Source: Porites lobata (lineage: Eukaryota; Cnidaria; Anthozoa; Scleractinia; Poritidae). From it: 64,000 nucleotides of DNA. This document shows positions 23,254 to 34,165 of this stretch, piece after piece. The notes beneath the pieces were generated by a model. It worked only from the letters and a program-made list of their open reading frames with translations. It was not told the origin of the DNA and did not search any database. Each line of letters opens with the position of its first letter. Positions within the stretch are counted from its first letter, which is position 1. Position numbers and translations under genes: made by a program. The stretch is from positions 502,501 to 566,500 of the forward strand of contig CALNXK010000108.1 in assembly GCA_942486035.1 (NCBI GenBank). Reading direction: 5' to 3'.

Positions 23254-23296
23254 TCATCCGCTAACTGCAGGAGTCGTGTAGGCTTGTCAACACTTT
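23254..23296 (+). repeat. Terminal repeat at 3' end of copy 2
   Basis: TCATCCGCTAACTGCAGGAG...CAACACTTT, complement of the 48-bp repeats of copy 1 with one substitution. The next bases are CATCACATTT, the start of the right 0.8-kb repeat. Confidence 0.85.
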
Positions 23297-23297
23297 C

Positions 23298-24118
23298 ATC
23301 ACATTTATTTGGACCAACTCAATTTTTCTCTATATTACAGGAAGATTTTCTCCGTCACCTAAAACTGGCCCGTTTGCCGTTAGAAGTGGTGAGATTTTGC
23401 TGAAACTTTAGGGCTCTGTCAAACCTAGCTTACATAGCCGAATAAGCTGATTATTTTACACACAAAAGTGTTAACTCTGGTTAACAGTGTCAACGTTCAA
23501 TGGTTGCATTCTGTAGAAAGTTGGCTGAGATATGATTTTTTTTTTAAATGACCTTTAATTTGCTCAGCAAGAAAAGTAATTTGCATAACTAGAGCTGAAC
23601 GGTAATTTCGCAAAAGTGGCACCTGACCCAGACTAAAATCTATGATAAATCAGAAGTACTAAGACCAGTCTACTTCTTAATACAATAACATTTGTAGGCA
23701 CTCTTCTCTGCGCGCTGTACAAAGTTCCGTTAATGTTACAAAATGCGCCATTTTGACAGCAAAGCTAGAATTGTAACGGTCCGCATTTGATCGACTAATT
23801 TCCACGGTTTTAACGTTTCTACTTATCACTAAATGTCATTAGACCCTTTAAATGTTGGACGTTTGAAAACATGTGGAGAAAACTTAGTAATCGCTTTTCC
23901 TTGGGTCTTTTTCTTGGAGAGGATGAACGTGACTTCATTCTCCGTATGCAAATTAGCCTCAGATGCGTTGTTTCAACAAATTGACAGGAAATATAATCCT
24001 TACATTTCACATTTCTAAGGGGAAAAATAACTCTCCTTTCCACAGAAAAACACAAAGCATGACTGAGAATCTCTTTAAGGTCTTTTTTTTTAACGAGGAA
24101 GAAGCAGCTGAATAATAT
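23298..24118 (+). repeat. 0.8-kb direct repeat, right copy
   Basis: Near-identical to 15981-16788 and in the same orientation, so the two copies bracket the Penelope-like pair like very long target duplications. It continues at its right end into ATCATGATATGTG, whereas the left copy stops at the retroelement. Confidence 0.85.
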
Positions 24119-24849
24119 ATCATGATATGTGTTTGCGTGACTTAAAATAATTCAATTACTGTGGCCTGTCATGCATTCCAAAAGAGGGATGGTCGATTAG
24201 AAAACAATAGCGTCGTGTCGATCAATTCTATAATATTATCATCTTTTTTTAAATAATAGTCATTAATAATAATAACAAATAAGAGTTCACTTGCAAGGTA
24301 AGTCCTCTTGTCAACACACGAAAATTTTTGGGCACTCTTTTTCGCGTGCCTTAAAAAATAGCGTTAACGTCGAAAGCTTTATTATGATACTTGCTTATCA
24401 GGAGAAGGCAGATCTTTGTACATGGCACTATGTTAAAAAAAATGCCCCCTCCCCTTTTTCTATCTTAAATTAGCAGTAAATTTCACTTTCATTCAAAGAT
24501 CTTTAAAGCGTTTATCGGTAGCAGAATGAAACGGGAAAAATGGTTCCTTTTTTCAGTGAATAAACCCAAAAGGGAGTACCTTATTAGTTTTTGTTAGGGT
24601 ATAGCATCCGAATTCCAACGATGATCTTGTTGTGGTTTCAATCTGATTGAATTATAATGGAACAGGTGCCAGTTTCAAATATAATTATGTCAAGGAAATG
24701 GCCGAAGAGATCAATTGTGAAAAATGGCTTTTTTGCCTATTTCCATGTCAAGCAGTTCTTCCGCGAGATCGTAGACAGAGTGAGGTCCCAGTAGGGGTGT
24801 GGAGGAAAATGTCTTGGTCACAGAGTGCATGGATGATATCAAGGCACAG
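24119..24849. other. No gene recognised
   Basis: AT-rich, no motif-bearing ORF. Confidence 0.4.
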
Positions 24850-24857
24850 ACACTAAA

Positions 24858-24949
24858 TAGCCTGTGTACAGACCCACCTCCCCTCAGGAAAAATCGAGAA
24901 GGGGCCCCTTCTCCGAGGGCGCGGGGGGATGTAGTGTGTACACAGGCTA
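24858..24949. mobile_element. hAT-type MITE with 8-bp target duplication
   Basis: 92 bp with tips TAGCCTGTGTACA / TGTACACAGGCTA, flanked by ACACTAAA on both sides (24850-24857 and 24950-24957). An 8-bp duplication and TAG..CTA tips fit the hAT superfamily. Confidence 0.85.
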
Positions 24950-25213
24950 ACACTAAAATGACAATCTGCCCAAGGCATAGACACATACTTGGCAGGTTTT
25001 TGCGAGCGCCAAGGTCTTGTTAGGTTCGATTGTAAGCCGCTGTTCTGGAAAACTAGCCCCCAACGGACGGGGAGAAGGCGGAAATCGAGCCTAAGGTCTT
25101 GTCAATACCCCGGTCACACTCTGGATCATACTAGCAAAATAACTTCTGTCGCAGGAAGGCATGTCGTAAATTTCCAGATAGCCAGCGAAATAAGTCAAAG
25201 CTTTGGTCCATCA

Positions 25214-25232
<19 letters not shown>

Positions 25233-25246
<14 letters not shown>

Positions 25247-25294
25247 AACACGGTAAAATCCATCAGGATTTTACCGTGTTTAAATAAAGATTGA
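25233..25294. repeat. Perfect 29-bp-arm hairpin
   Basis: TCAATCTTTATTTAAACACG through GTAAAATCC is followed by a 4-base loop (ATCA) and its exact complement. It is preceded by AAGTC tandem units (25214-25232). It looks like two tails of a retroelement 3' end joined tail to tail. Confidence 0.85.
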
Positions 25295-25607
25295 CACGTA
25301 AGTATCATTCTTTTTTCTTCTTCATGCAAAAAATTTTCTTAATGTACAGAGATATTCTAATTTCTGTATTTAACATTTTATCTTGCGATGTTTTCTGAAG
25401 TTCGTTTCCAGTTTATTTGAGCTTGCAAAGATAGTTTTTGTTATTTCTATTTTTTTGACAACCGTGTAGCTTGCCCTAATCAATTCAGTACCTTTAAAAT
25501 AATATACATGCCGGTTAATCCGAGTGTTGTAAAAGATAGTTTTCTGATGATTGTTTGAAGAGCATTATCAATGGGAAAAAAGGACTTTCTACACGGAGTC
25601 AGGATTC

Positions 25608-25672
25608 AACCTCGTCCCCAGGGCTTTCCCGCCCCTGGCATTTTCTAAGAAGAATGTCCTGGGGACGAGGCT
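25608..25672. mobile_element. Small foldback MITE (CCTCGTCCCCAGG ends)
   Basis: CCTCGTCCCCAGG is repeated inverted as CCTGGGGACGAGG, 65 bp end to end. Its translation (LVPRAFPPLAF..) is a familiar spurious protein motif in coral gene sets. Confidence 0.75.
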
Positions 25673-26065
25673 AGGAGTGATTGTGGTGGAGGTGTCGTTC
25701 ACGTGTATAAAAAGTATTTCATTCTTGCAATAAAAATAATTTTTTTGACCTTAAACAGTGTTTAAAACATGTCTCTGGTTTTGTAAAAATTAGTGAGACT
25801 TAAAAGTACCTTAGTGTTCAATTCAACTTTATATTTCTTGTTTTGATAACGTTTTCATGAAGTCTTCAAAAATGCCTCCCGATTGCTGTTTTTTTTATTT
25901 ATACCCTCTTGAACAATGTGCTCCATCTCATCTCTCCGTATTTAACCTACTTTACCATCCACCCTCTCTCCCCACTGTTCCACCTCTACTTTTACAAGCA
26001 TTTCATTGTACTTAAGAGGGTGAAATTTCTCCCGTTTATATTAATTTCTGAAAAATTAAGTCCTT

Positions 26066-26269
26066 CTACTTTTTCCTTAAGTTCTTAAACTTAGTTCTTT
26101 TTTCTTTAAGAACCGCCAAAGATGCTGCTAAGGCTGCAATAAGCGCACTCACCCTTTTATGTACTTCATCTAGTGAAATGCCCATCCTTTCATATACCTG
26201 AAGCCTGAAAAAGATACTCCTTTCGGGCGGAACCTCCCCGTATAGGCCATCATAGGGAGTTCCCCCCAC
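26066..26269 (-). pseudogene. Degraded repeat-derived ORF fragment
   Basis: A 67-codon minus-strand frame (TPYDGLYGEVPPERSIFF..QVYERMGISL) that resembles a peptide I recall from many coral repeat-derived ORFs. I cannot name the element. No catalytic motif, promoter or splice site supports a live gene. Confidence 0.3.
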
Positions 26270-27025
26270 CCCCGTTCCAATTCCGTGCTCACCTATTGCC
26301 AGCCCATGTTGGACTCTAGGCCCGTTTGAGTCAACACGTAAACATAGTCCTAAGTGTATACAAGTTGAACTTGACCATAGAGATCAGTTGCAAGAAGACG
26401 AGGAGTTCGAAAGGTAAAAGCTTGTTGCAGAAATCGCTGAAGAATTGCGACCACAACACCCTCAACCAGAAGCTTTCAACCTATGTGTATGTCAAAGGAA
26501 GAACAACCTAGTCAGTTCAACGTGATAATGCTAAAAAAATCTTGTGTCACTTTAAAATACCATTCAAATCTAGGGAAAGAAAAGGATACCTAATTGACAA
26601 ACTTTCGTCTTTCATACAAGATGGCACTTGCTTTTCTCCATCAGCTCAGGAGTGAACATAGGGATCCTTAATTTAGTGTGATTAACAGCAGGCAAAAACT
26701 TTTGGGATTTAACAGGAGACGGACCGTAAATAATAACTGTGCCTTTTTCTGCGTACATTCCTCGTTTTTACTGAAATGTTGTTAATTGGCGATAATGCTC
26801 TGTTAATACCACCCTAAAGTTTGTAGGGTAGCCTATAGTTAACTAGGGATCTAGGAAATGAGTATGCTGCTTATAATTAAAGGACTTTGCAGATGTGGTC
26901 CTGTGGTGTCGCACGGTATGTCTGAAGTTGTTTGCGAGCTATTTCCAAAATATTTATTGTTAATTCTGTAATTGAAAATATTGTGCTAGTACTCGTGAAT
27001 AAGAGTGGCCGTGTCCAAGTGACTA
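26270..27025. other. No gene recognised
   Basis: Non-coding; the 26326-26511 ORF has no motif. Confidence 0.4.
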
Positions 27026-27145
27026 CAGTCGACTCCCGGTAACTCGAACCCTCTATAGCTCGATCCTCCCGCTAACCCGAAGCAATTTTCATTTCCCTTC
27101 AGAACAGTTTTTCCCTTGAAGGTTCGAATTTTCAGGAGTCGACTG
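27026..27145. mobile_element. Pogo/Tigger-like MITE, copy 1
   Basis: CAGTCGACTCCCGGTAACTCG at the left tip and GGAGTCGACTG at the right, TA on both sides. 'Cagt(c/t)gactcccg.taactcgaa' ends with TA duplication are typical of pogo-like Tc1/mariner elements. Confidence 0.85.
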
Positions 27146-27333
27146 TACTTTGTAGCTAATTGTCGTGTATTATACTATCGGCTGTCATATTAAACCCTAT
27201 CCTCGCGGTGGCGCCCGGGGATACTGACTCAGTTGAAACGGTCGTAGAATGAATAAATACAACAGCACGGTATTTCCCACCCAGTAAAGAATCGGAATTA
27301 ACAGTGATTAAATTGTATGATTATCAATAACTA

Positions 27334-27508
27334 CAGTTGACTCCCGGTAACTCGAACCCTCTATAACTCGAACCTCCCGCTAACCCGAAGCAATTTTCAT
27401 TTCCCTTCAGAACATTTTTTATAAAATTTTACCCCCGATAACTTGAACTCCCGATAACTCGAAGTTTTTCTGTATCCCTTGAAGGTTCGAATTATCGGGA
27501 GTCGACTG
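27334..27508. mobile_element. Pogo/Tigger-like MITE, copy 2
   Basis: CAGTTGACTCCCGGTAACTCG to CGGGAGTCGACTG, TA flanks. It is longer than copy 1 by about 55 bp in the middle and otherwise the same family and orientation, 190 bp downstream of copy 1. Confidence 0.85.
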
Positions 27509-27635
27509 TATCACTTCAGAAAAAATATAATCAGATAAAAGAACTGATCGATACACGGCCACTCTCGGGGAGTGCGTGACGGGCCACATTCCGTAATTAA
27601 ATTATCTTAATTTGTGTGAACATATCTTTTTCTAC

Positions 27636-28304
27636 TGCCTCTTCCTCGTAAAAGAAACAGACCTAAGGGGATTCTAAGTCATATATCGTTCGTGTTTTTC
27701 CGTGGAAAGAAGAGATATTTTCCCTTAAAAATGTGAAATACAAGCAGTTATGTTTCCTGTCAATTTCTTGAAACAACGCATCTAAGGGTAATTTGCATAC
27801 GGAGAATGAAGTCGCGTTCTGATAGTCGACAAGGGAAAAAACCAAGAAAAAGCGATTACCAAGTTTTCTCCTCATGTTTTCAAAAGTCCATCATTTAAAG
27901 GGTCTAATGACATTTGGTGATAACTAGAAACGTTTAAACTGTGGAAATTAGTCGATCAAATGTGGACCGTTACAATTCAAGCTTTACTGCCAAAATGGCG
28001 AATTTTGTAACATTAACGGACCTTTGTACAGAGCGCAGAGAAGAGTGCCCACAAATTTTATTGTTTTAAGAAGTAGACTGGTCTTAGTACTTCTGATTTA
28101 TCATAGATTTGAGTCTGGGTCAGGTGCCACTTTTGCGAAATTACAGTTCAGCTCTAGTTATGCAGATTACTTTTCCTGCTCAGCAAATTAAAGGTCATTT
28201 TAAAAAAAATCATATCTCAGCCAGCTTTCCACAGAATGCAGCCATTAAACCTTGACACTGTGAATCAGAGTTAAAACTTTTGTGTGTAAAATAATCAGCT
28301 TTTA
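27636..28304 (-). repeat. Inverted, diverged copy of the 0.8-kb repeat
   Basis: Reverse complement of about 16100-16780 with roughly 85-90% identity by eye (for example the run around TTTCTGTCAATTTCTTGAAACAACGC-like segments). It shows that the unit is a dispersed family rather than unique DNA. Confidence 0.75.
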
Positions 28305-28663
28305 TGCCGAGAGCGGCTCAGTTATACCAACTATATAGACAATAGACTGAAATATTTATAATTGCGTTCGTGCACGCAGCCAGGATTCACTGAATGAAGG
28401 AGACACATATTTGGAATAATTTGGCCACTCAAGTTGCGTTTATTACAAACCAATTACAAGTTCTAAAGTGTCACGTTAACCGAGAATCATCGCTTAGTTT
28501 AACACGACAGTTATTTGATTCAGTGAATTAAGTTGGGTCCAAAATTAGCCGCAAGCCACATTCTGTGGCGAGTCCCAACCAAAGCCGCGGCCACGCACGC
28601 AAGACAAGATCCCAACACGAAAAGGCAAAAAGGGGGAACACCAGGCCGATTTCTGACATGTTC

Positions 28664-29653
28664 CTAGAGACCTTTCGAGTTCAAATAAGAGGTACCTAAA
28701 CAACTGCTCCGTTTGAAATGGGAGAATTGCCGCCCCAGCCCAAGTCTGACAGGCGAGCTTCGAAGCCCCCAAGCTCCTTGACATTTTTCTTTAGAGGGCG
28801 CAATAAATATAAAGTCGTCTAAAATGTGTATGACCGCCGACGCGTTTAGTTTGTTCATAGCGATCCATTCTAACGCAGTGCTGAAGGTTTCAAATATATT
28901 ACACGACGAGGAGCACCCCATGGGAAGGCATTTGTCAAAATAGAACTTTCCCTGCCATTCCATGCCGAGCAACGGAAAATCGTGGGTGGATACGGGAATA
29001 ATTCGGAAAGCTGATTTAATGTTTGTTTTCGCCAGAAAACAGCCCTTCCCTAACGATTTAATAAGACGAATGGCATCATCAATGGCTGCATATCTCACAG
29101 TGGCTAGCTCTTTAGGGATACCATCGTTAACCGATGACCCCGCCGGGTAGGAGAGATGGTGAATTAACCTGAATTCGCCCGGAGACTTTTTGGGAATAAT
29201 GCCCAGGGGGGATACCCTAAAGGGGTCGAAAGGTGGTACGTCGAATGAACCTACAATTATGCCTGCTGTGAGCTCCTTAGACAACTTCTCAGACACGCTA
29301 GTCGGATTGTCCTTGGCACTTTTAAGATTTTGGGATCGCATTGCAATTAAAGAACCTAAATATCGTATGGAAAAACCGTGAACAAAGCCTTGTATAAGAT
29401 AGTCGGAAATGGAGTTATTATAACCCCTAAGGTAAAACGCGAGTTGGACGGGCTTTACCGGGGTTGGCCGGCGGCTCAACAGAAGCTCGTCCCTGACTGT
29501 CACTCCCGAAGGGCAGGTTTGGTGCTGGACGGTTGTTTGTGTTAGATCTGGTAGCGGTACATTGGGACGCTGGGTGGACAGATCCACATTTAAAGCAGGA
29601 GTGTTTAAAAATTGCATCCCCTGCAGAATTGTCCGGCATGAAACCGCCAACAC
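28664..29653 (-). pseudogene. DIRS-type reverse transcriptase (C-truncated)
   Basis: The frame carries RT blocks in order: SPLGIIPKKSPGEFRLIHHL, a KTNIKSAFRIIPV motif A (Asn where most have Asp: TDIKSAF), LPMGCSSSCNIFETFSTALEW (motif B), and HILDDFIFI with the catalytic DD. This is the pattern of DIRS1-like RTs, not LTR or LINE RTs. After SKEKC the frame drifts into unrelated residues and the frame at 28545-28784 takes over, so a frameshift lies near 28800 and the thumb/RNase H are absent. The upstream part (VKPVQLAFYLRGYNN) is the usual lead-in to the RT. The Asp-to-Asn change in motif A would itself abolish activity. Confidence 0.85.
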
Positions 29654-29743
29654 ACTCCCTTGGGAAAAGACTGAAAGGGACGCTGGTTGGGCCGACGGGT
29701 TCGAAAATCATTGTTAGAGTTTGGCCGAGAGGTGGTAAGGGAG

Positions 29744-30040
29744 CTATGTAAGGCATTCCCAAGCTACGTTGTCCCAAGGGTATCTGTCCGGTTTTGATTG
29801 ACGAAGAAATCGGAATTGTTCGTCATAATAACGCCAATTACCTTGCTTTGCTGCGATGTCCCGAACCACCTCACAATACTTCATTAGGGAGCTTATCGCA
29901 CTAGGAGTCTTAATTGTATAAACAGCTACGAATACATTAAACGCGGTCAGCCATTGGTCGATAGTTAAGCTACGCCGCTTTGTTTTAACGTGCTCAAGGC
30001 AAAGACTAGGGTGATCGTGATCATCCGTGACAGATCCGGC
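29744..30040 (-). pseudogene. DIRS gag-like ORF, 3' half
   Basis: Minus-strand frame with SLCLEHVKTKRRSLTIDQWL.., then FVAVYTIKTPSAISSLMKYCEVVRDIA and WRYYDEQFRFLRQ, ending at the WDNVAWE block. These are the conserved positions of the gag-like protein of coral DIRS elements. It is separated from its 5' half by the insertion at 30041-33115. The first residues of the annotated ORF (up to 30088) come from the inserted repeat and are not part of gag. Confidence 0.75.
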
Positions 30041-31919
30041 GTGAAAAACCTCCATGGATTTCCATGGAAAATTCTCCATGGAATTCAATGGAGGATTAGG
30101 ACATCAATTTCCATGGAATTCCATGGAAATTTCTCCATAGATTTCCATGGAAAATATTTGCATGGAGGATTAGGACATTTCCCATGGAATTCCATGGAAA
30201 ACATTAGGGCACCAATTTCCATGGATATTTCTGCATCGACATTTTCCATGGAGGATTAGGACATTTTCTATGGAATTCCATGGAAAAGTTCCATGCAATT
30301 CCATAGAAACTACTCCATCGATTATTCCATGGATCTCCAGGGAGTTTCATGGAATTCACAGGAATTAGACATTTAAAATATCCAGTGAATCAAATGGAAT
30401 ACATAACAGATTTTGGTCCACTGCAATTTATTTAATCAATAAAAGGACCGCATAAATCTCTTTTTAAAGACATCAATCAAAACTTAACATGCTTTTGGAG
30501 GAAAATTTGACATACTGTAGCTTAACAAATTAATGTCTACTTGTGACTATATACATTGCAGTTTAGAATGCAGCAATCATATTGAAGTAGCTTAAATGAA
30601 AAATTTAGATTTAATATAAAGCAAGGAATCTTGGCCTGGTGTTTAAGAAAAGTAACAGGCGACCAGATGCATAATTGAGAGAAAAAAAATGAGCTAATAC
30701 TTGAATGCATAAACCGTCAGTATGTAAGACTTAAACATGGCTTTATTTAATGCGACGAAAAAGCGAAGTGCTACTTATTTCCTCGATGAGAACCACTATG
30801 GTATTTAGTTATAGCAAAGTCCTACCTAATCCTTGGGAAGAAACGGCGTCAGCCACAATTATAATTTATCAGTCTCTTGCATAGTTTTTACGTAGCAGGC
30901 ATGAAAATTCTAAATATGATATTTCTTCTTATGCATCGAAGCAGTCCATCGAAGTACAGTCTTCGATTTCTAATTCTGCCAGAAGTAGTAATTATTCCAA
31001 AGGATTCCAAAGGCAATTTGTAGGAAAGACCACATTCATATCTGTATAAACAAAAAAGATGGAAACTACATATTAAAACCGATAAACAGCACCCGAAAAG
31101 TCACCCTTCTAAATCTAGCAGAGACATATAAATCGAGCGGACGAATTCAGTTGAGCAACCAAACACGAGTTGTGTACATATTAAGCTTACCTTCCTCTTT
31201 AATGTGCGATTCAGCTGAGTCATTGTTTAATCGAAGTCGATTTGAAAGAAGCCAAATGTGAGCAACCTCACAAGTGATATTTTGCGTTGAAAAGAACATC
31301 TTTTTCGGATGCATTCATCGCTAAGAAAATCCGTTTACACAACACTGTCGTACTGCACAGAAGTCCGCCTAAAGATTCGAACCAAGAAAACTGATCTACG
31401 CATTTCTATTGGTTCAAAAGCTCCACGTGATCACGTAAGTCACTAAGCGGGGAGGTCTGGACGCCAGTTCAAGCACCAAACATAACGTCAAATCACGGCA
31501 CGATCGTGGAGATGTCTGTCCTTAAAGGCTTTAAATTGTGGTCCCTTTCAGTGTTAATTGTACTATTCCGACGCTGTAGAAGAGTAAAGCAGTGAGAGGA
31601 AAATATTGCATTGTTCTCCCAGGTGAGGGAACCTTTTAAAAAAGGCAGCAGGCCTATTCATAGTCTGATCTTAGGGTCGTCGCGCAACGCTCCTCCGCAC
31701 TAAAAACGGCTGTGTAGCAGATTAGCCTATCCACGGATGCGGCAAAAAAACTCTAATATTGCTTGTGTAGGTTCGCCAAAATACTCCATACAAAGCAATC
31801 TGAACAATCAGGTTGGAATCGAGTAATAGGGAAAATCTTAGCTCTCAACCAAAACACACTTCGATACCGAGAAGAGTTATGTGCCTAGTGGAATCATTTC
31901 CAGTACTGGCTATTTAAGT

Positions 31920-31990
31920 ACGGGACCCATACATCGTCTGATGAGGTCTATTTAAGCACTGACTCGAAACGGTTAGCCCCTAATTAGGGC
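31920..31990 (+). ncRNA. Possible hammerhead-ribozyme-like motif
   Basis: CTGATGAG at 31938-31945 is followed 18 bases later by CGAAAC (31963-31968), the two conserved core boxes of hammerhead ribozymes in the right order. TAGCCC..GGGCTTA can form a stem III. ACATCGT before the core can pair with ACGGT after the hairpin as stem I. Stem II (GGTC/GACT) needs a bulge, and the base before the expected cleavage site does not give a clean UH. It may be a decayed or unusual motif, or coincidence. Confidence 0.35.
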
Positions 31991-32045
31991 TTAATACGGT
32001 TGTTGTTATATGAATAAAATCAAACTCCACCTAGCAGCGAGTTAC

Positions 32046-32112
32046 TACTCCGTGGTAGAGTGGTTAGGCTACGAATTATGGATTCTACGCCCCTGGATCG
32101 GTTCTCAATCTT
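32046..32112 (+). repeat. tRNA-like sequence, possible SINE head
   Basis: GTGGTAGAGTGGTTAGGCTAC resembles a tRNA A box and GGTTCTCAATC, about 45 bases on, resembles a B box. The acceptor stem does not close well, so a functional tRNA is unlikely; a tRNA-derived SINE relic fits better. Confidence 0.4.
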
Positions 32113-33115
32113 GCCACATCGAATTTTTCTTCTTTTCAAAATTTAACACTGAAATTTTTTTTTCTTAAAAATGGAACAGTGGTTGAAGAGACTTACACTT
32201 TCATGGAAATTTGTTGATCAGAAATTTCAAGAGACTTAGAAATTTCATATAAATTTCAAGTAGAGACTTGATCCCGTATGTCATAGCAAGTACACGTTGG
32301 TGTACGGGTCCTGTAGGAATAGCGCTACTGTGCCATTATGAAGCAACTGCATGTTGTTAATAACAGTCATCTCATATTTTGAATGCAACTCTGATTTTAA
32401 TCGATAAATGGCAGACAGCCCTACTAAAAAATAATTTTTTATATTTATTTTTTTTCAACAGGATCATTTTTTTATTAAGCACACAAAACATTCCTCTTTA
32501 TAGTTAGCAATAAAATCTCTTACACTGGGACTTTCAGCGTCGGTGAACAATACTTTTGCATTGTCTGTGTAATTTAAACTAAACGCACTATTTTTCTTTT
32601 AGAAAGCTTCCAAATGTTTCCTATTTTTCTATCCAATAAAAAGTGCAGACTTGAACATGTGGTTAACAAGTTGACGAGTTGCTTGACTACTGAATTTCTA
32701 TGGATTTTCTCATACAAACTGCATGGTATTCTATCGAACTCCATGGATACGCTATGGCATTCCATGGAACTGCATCGGTACTTCAGGGAACCCCATGGCA
32801 TTCCATGGAACTCCACGATATTCCATGGAATTTCATGGCATTCCATGGAACTCCATCACTACTTCATGGAACTCCGTGGAACTCCATGGCATTCTATGGA
32901 ACTCCATGGATACTCCATGGAACTCCGTGGCATTCCATGGAACATAAGGGATACTCCATGGAACTCCATGGCATTCCATGGAACTCCATGGATACTCCAT
33001 GGAAGTTTCGTGGAATTCCATGGATTTCCATCGATTTCCATGGAATTCCATGGATTTCCACAGATTTCCGTGGATTTCCATGGATTTCCATGGAATTCCA
33101 TGGAGGTATTTCACA

Positions 33116-33629
33116 CGGGAATTTATACGATACTTTGACTCGTCTGGGGACACCGTGAGGAGCGACCCAAAATCTACATATTCGTTCGCCCAAATCTTTG
33201 CCTTGACACGATCTGAGACCCAAGATTCGACGTCGAAAGTGACGCTCGAAAACGTTTCTTCTGGTTTCTCAGTCGGAAAAGTTAGCCTACCAGCAGCCAC
33301 GGTGTTCGTCAATGCCTCGATTTCCTTTGACGCGGCGTCCTCAACCACGGTGGGCTGGGGTGTGGGCTGGGTGTTCGTTCTTGAATTCCTTTCCGCGGGA
33401 GCAAGGTTTGTTTGGACGATGCCGACTGACTGCAACGCGCCCGTTATAGCTTGTGAAATTATTGCCCCAAGCTCGGTGGGGCTTAATTGCGAGGAGGACT
33501 CCTGTGGCTGTGCTGAGCTCTCCGGCCGGGTCGTGGAATTAGGGCGACTTTCTGCCCGGCGTTGTTTTGGTGCGACTGCAGGGGCTGGTCTTTTTTCTGC
33601 CTGGCGCTTTCAGCTCGTTTAGGAGGCAT
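33116..33629 (-). pseudogene. DIRS gag-like ORF, 5' half
   Basis: Starts MPPKRAES (ATG at 33629-33627), a frequent start of coral DIRS gag proteins, then shifts frame at a run of six A (about 33590). The long frame then reads LSPTELGAIISQAITGALQS and, after a low-complexity Thr/Pro stretch, FDVESWVSDRVKAKIWANEY, VDFGSLLTVSPDESKYRI. It ends at the foldback insertion. So one frameshift and one insertion disable it. Confidence 0.75.
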
Positions 33630-34165
33630 TCTTATGAAAAATGTACACTATATTACTCCAACAAAAATTAAAAATATTGTGATACCCTTGGTTTTTGGCG
33701 GGCTTTCATTGAGACCATGGCGATTGTAAATTGAGCCGGAAACGCGTCTAAGTGGCGAAAAAGATATCCGAGACATTCCACAATGGCGTAGGAAAGTCGG
33801 GCTAAACACGCTCCAACGAGGCTCCAAGTAAAAAACGGAAGCCAAAGAATGTCAAGTGCAAATCAAGAGCAGGCAACATAATGACAAAAAATAATCCGAG
33901 ACATTGTAAAAAGGACATTTGTCCTATAATGGCTTTAGTGAGTTGGGCACACTAATGTAGTAAACAATAGCCGCCAGGAGAGTAACACACCAAAATAGCC
34001 ATATATGTCAAGTACAAAACATGTCACAAGAAATCATTTAAAATGCCTGATGACATATGATATAGCCTGCGAAGTTGTAAATGTACATGTGACACAGCAT
34101 CACCTAAATGTATTTTAACATCGCCATTTAAATATCGAACTGGCCACTACAGGGCACAGCATTGA
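33630..34165. other. Spacer between DIRS ORFs
   Basis: No supported ORF between the gag start and the end of the SGNH ORF; the 33648-33845 frame has no motif. Confidence 0.4.

Larger units (their letters stand above)
20079..23296 (+). mobile_element. Penelope-like retroelement, copy 2 (5' truncated, plus)
   Basis: Lacks the leader and about the first 74 codons of the upstream ORF, starting directly at the tip of copy 1's 5' repeat. It is otherwise about 99% identical to copy 1 and ends with the 48-bp-type repeat (23254-23296, with a few bases missing). A 5'-truncated inverted copy joined to the 5' end of a longer one is a recurrent Penelope-like arrangement. It carries its own nonsense mutation and a 592-bp MITE inside the RT. 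Confidence 0.85.
30041..33115. mobile_element. Foldback element with CCATGGAATT tandem-repeat arms
   Basis: Inserted between two halves of a DIRS gag. Its tips read inward GTGAAAAACCTCCATGGATTTCC on the left and, inverted, GTGTGAAATACCTCCATGGAATT on the right. The arms (about 30041-30360 and 32690-33115) are arrays of palindromic CCATGG and GGAATTCC words with GGATTAGGACA and TACTCCATGG variants. All long ORFs over the right arm (32574-33158 in five frames, 'SMEFHGIPW' peptides) are artefacts of the repeat. The middle 2.3 kb has no transposase. A target duplication was not resolved. Confidence 0.75.

Noticed and set aside
32046..32112. Functional tRNA gene
   Set aside because: A- and B-box-like words exist, but the acceptor and anticodon stems do not pair properly.
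32574..33158. Five overlapping ORFs with SMEFHGIPW-like repeats
   Set aside because: They are translations of the CCATGGAATT arm of a foldback element; the same DNA is open in several frames on both strands.
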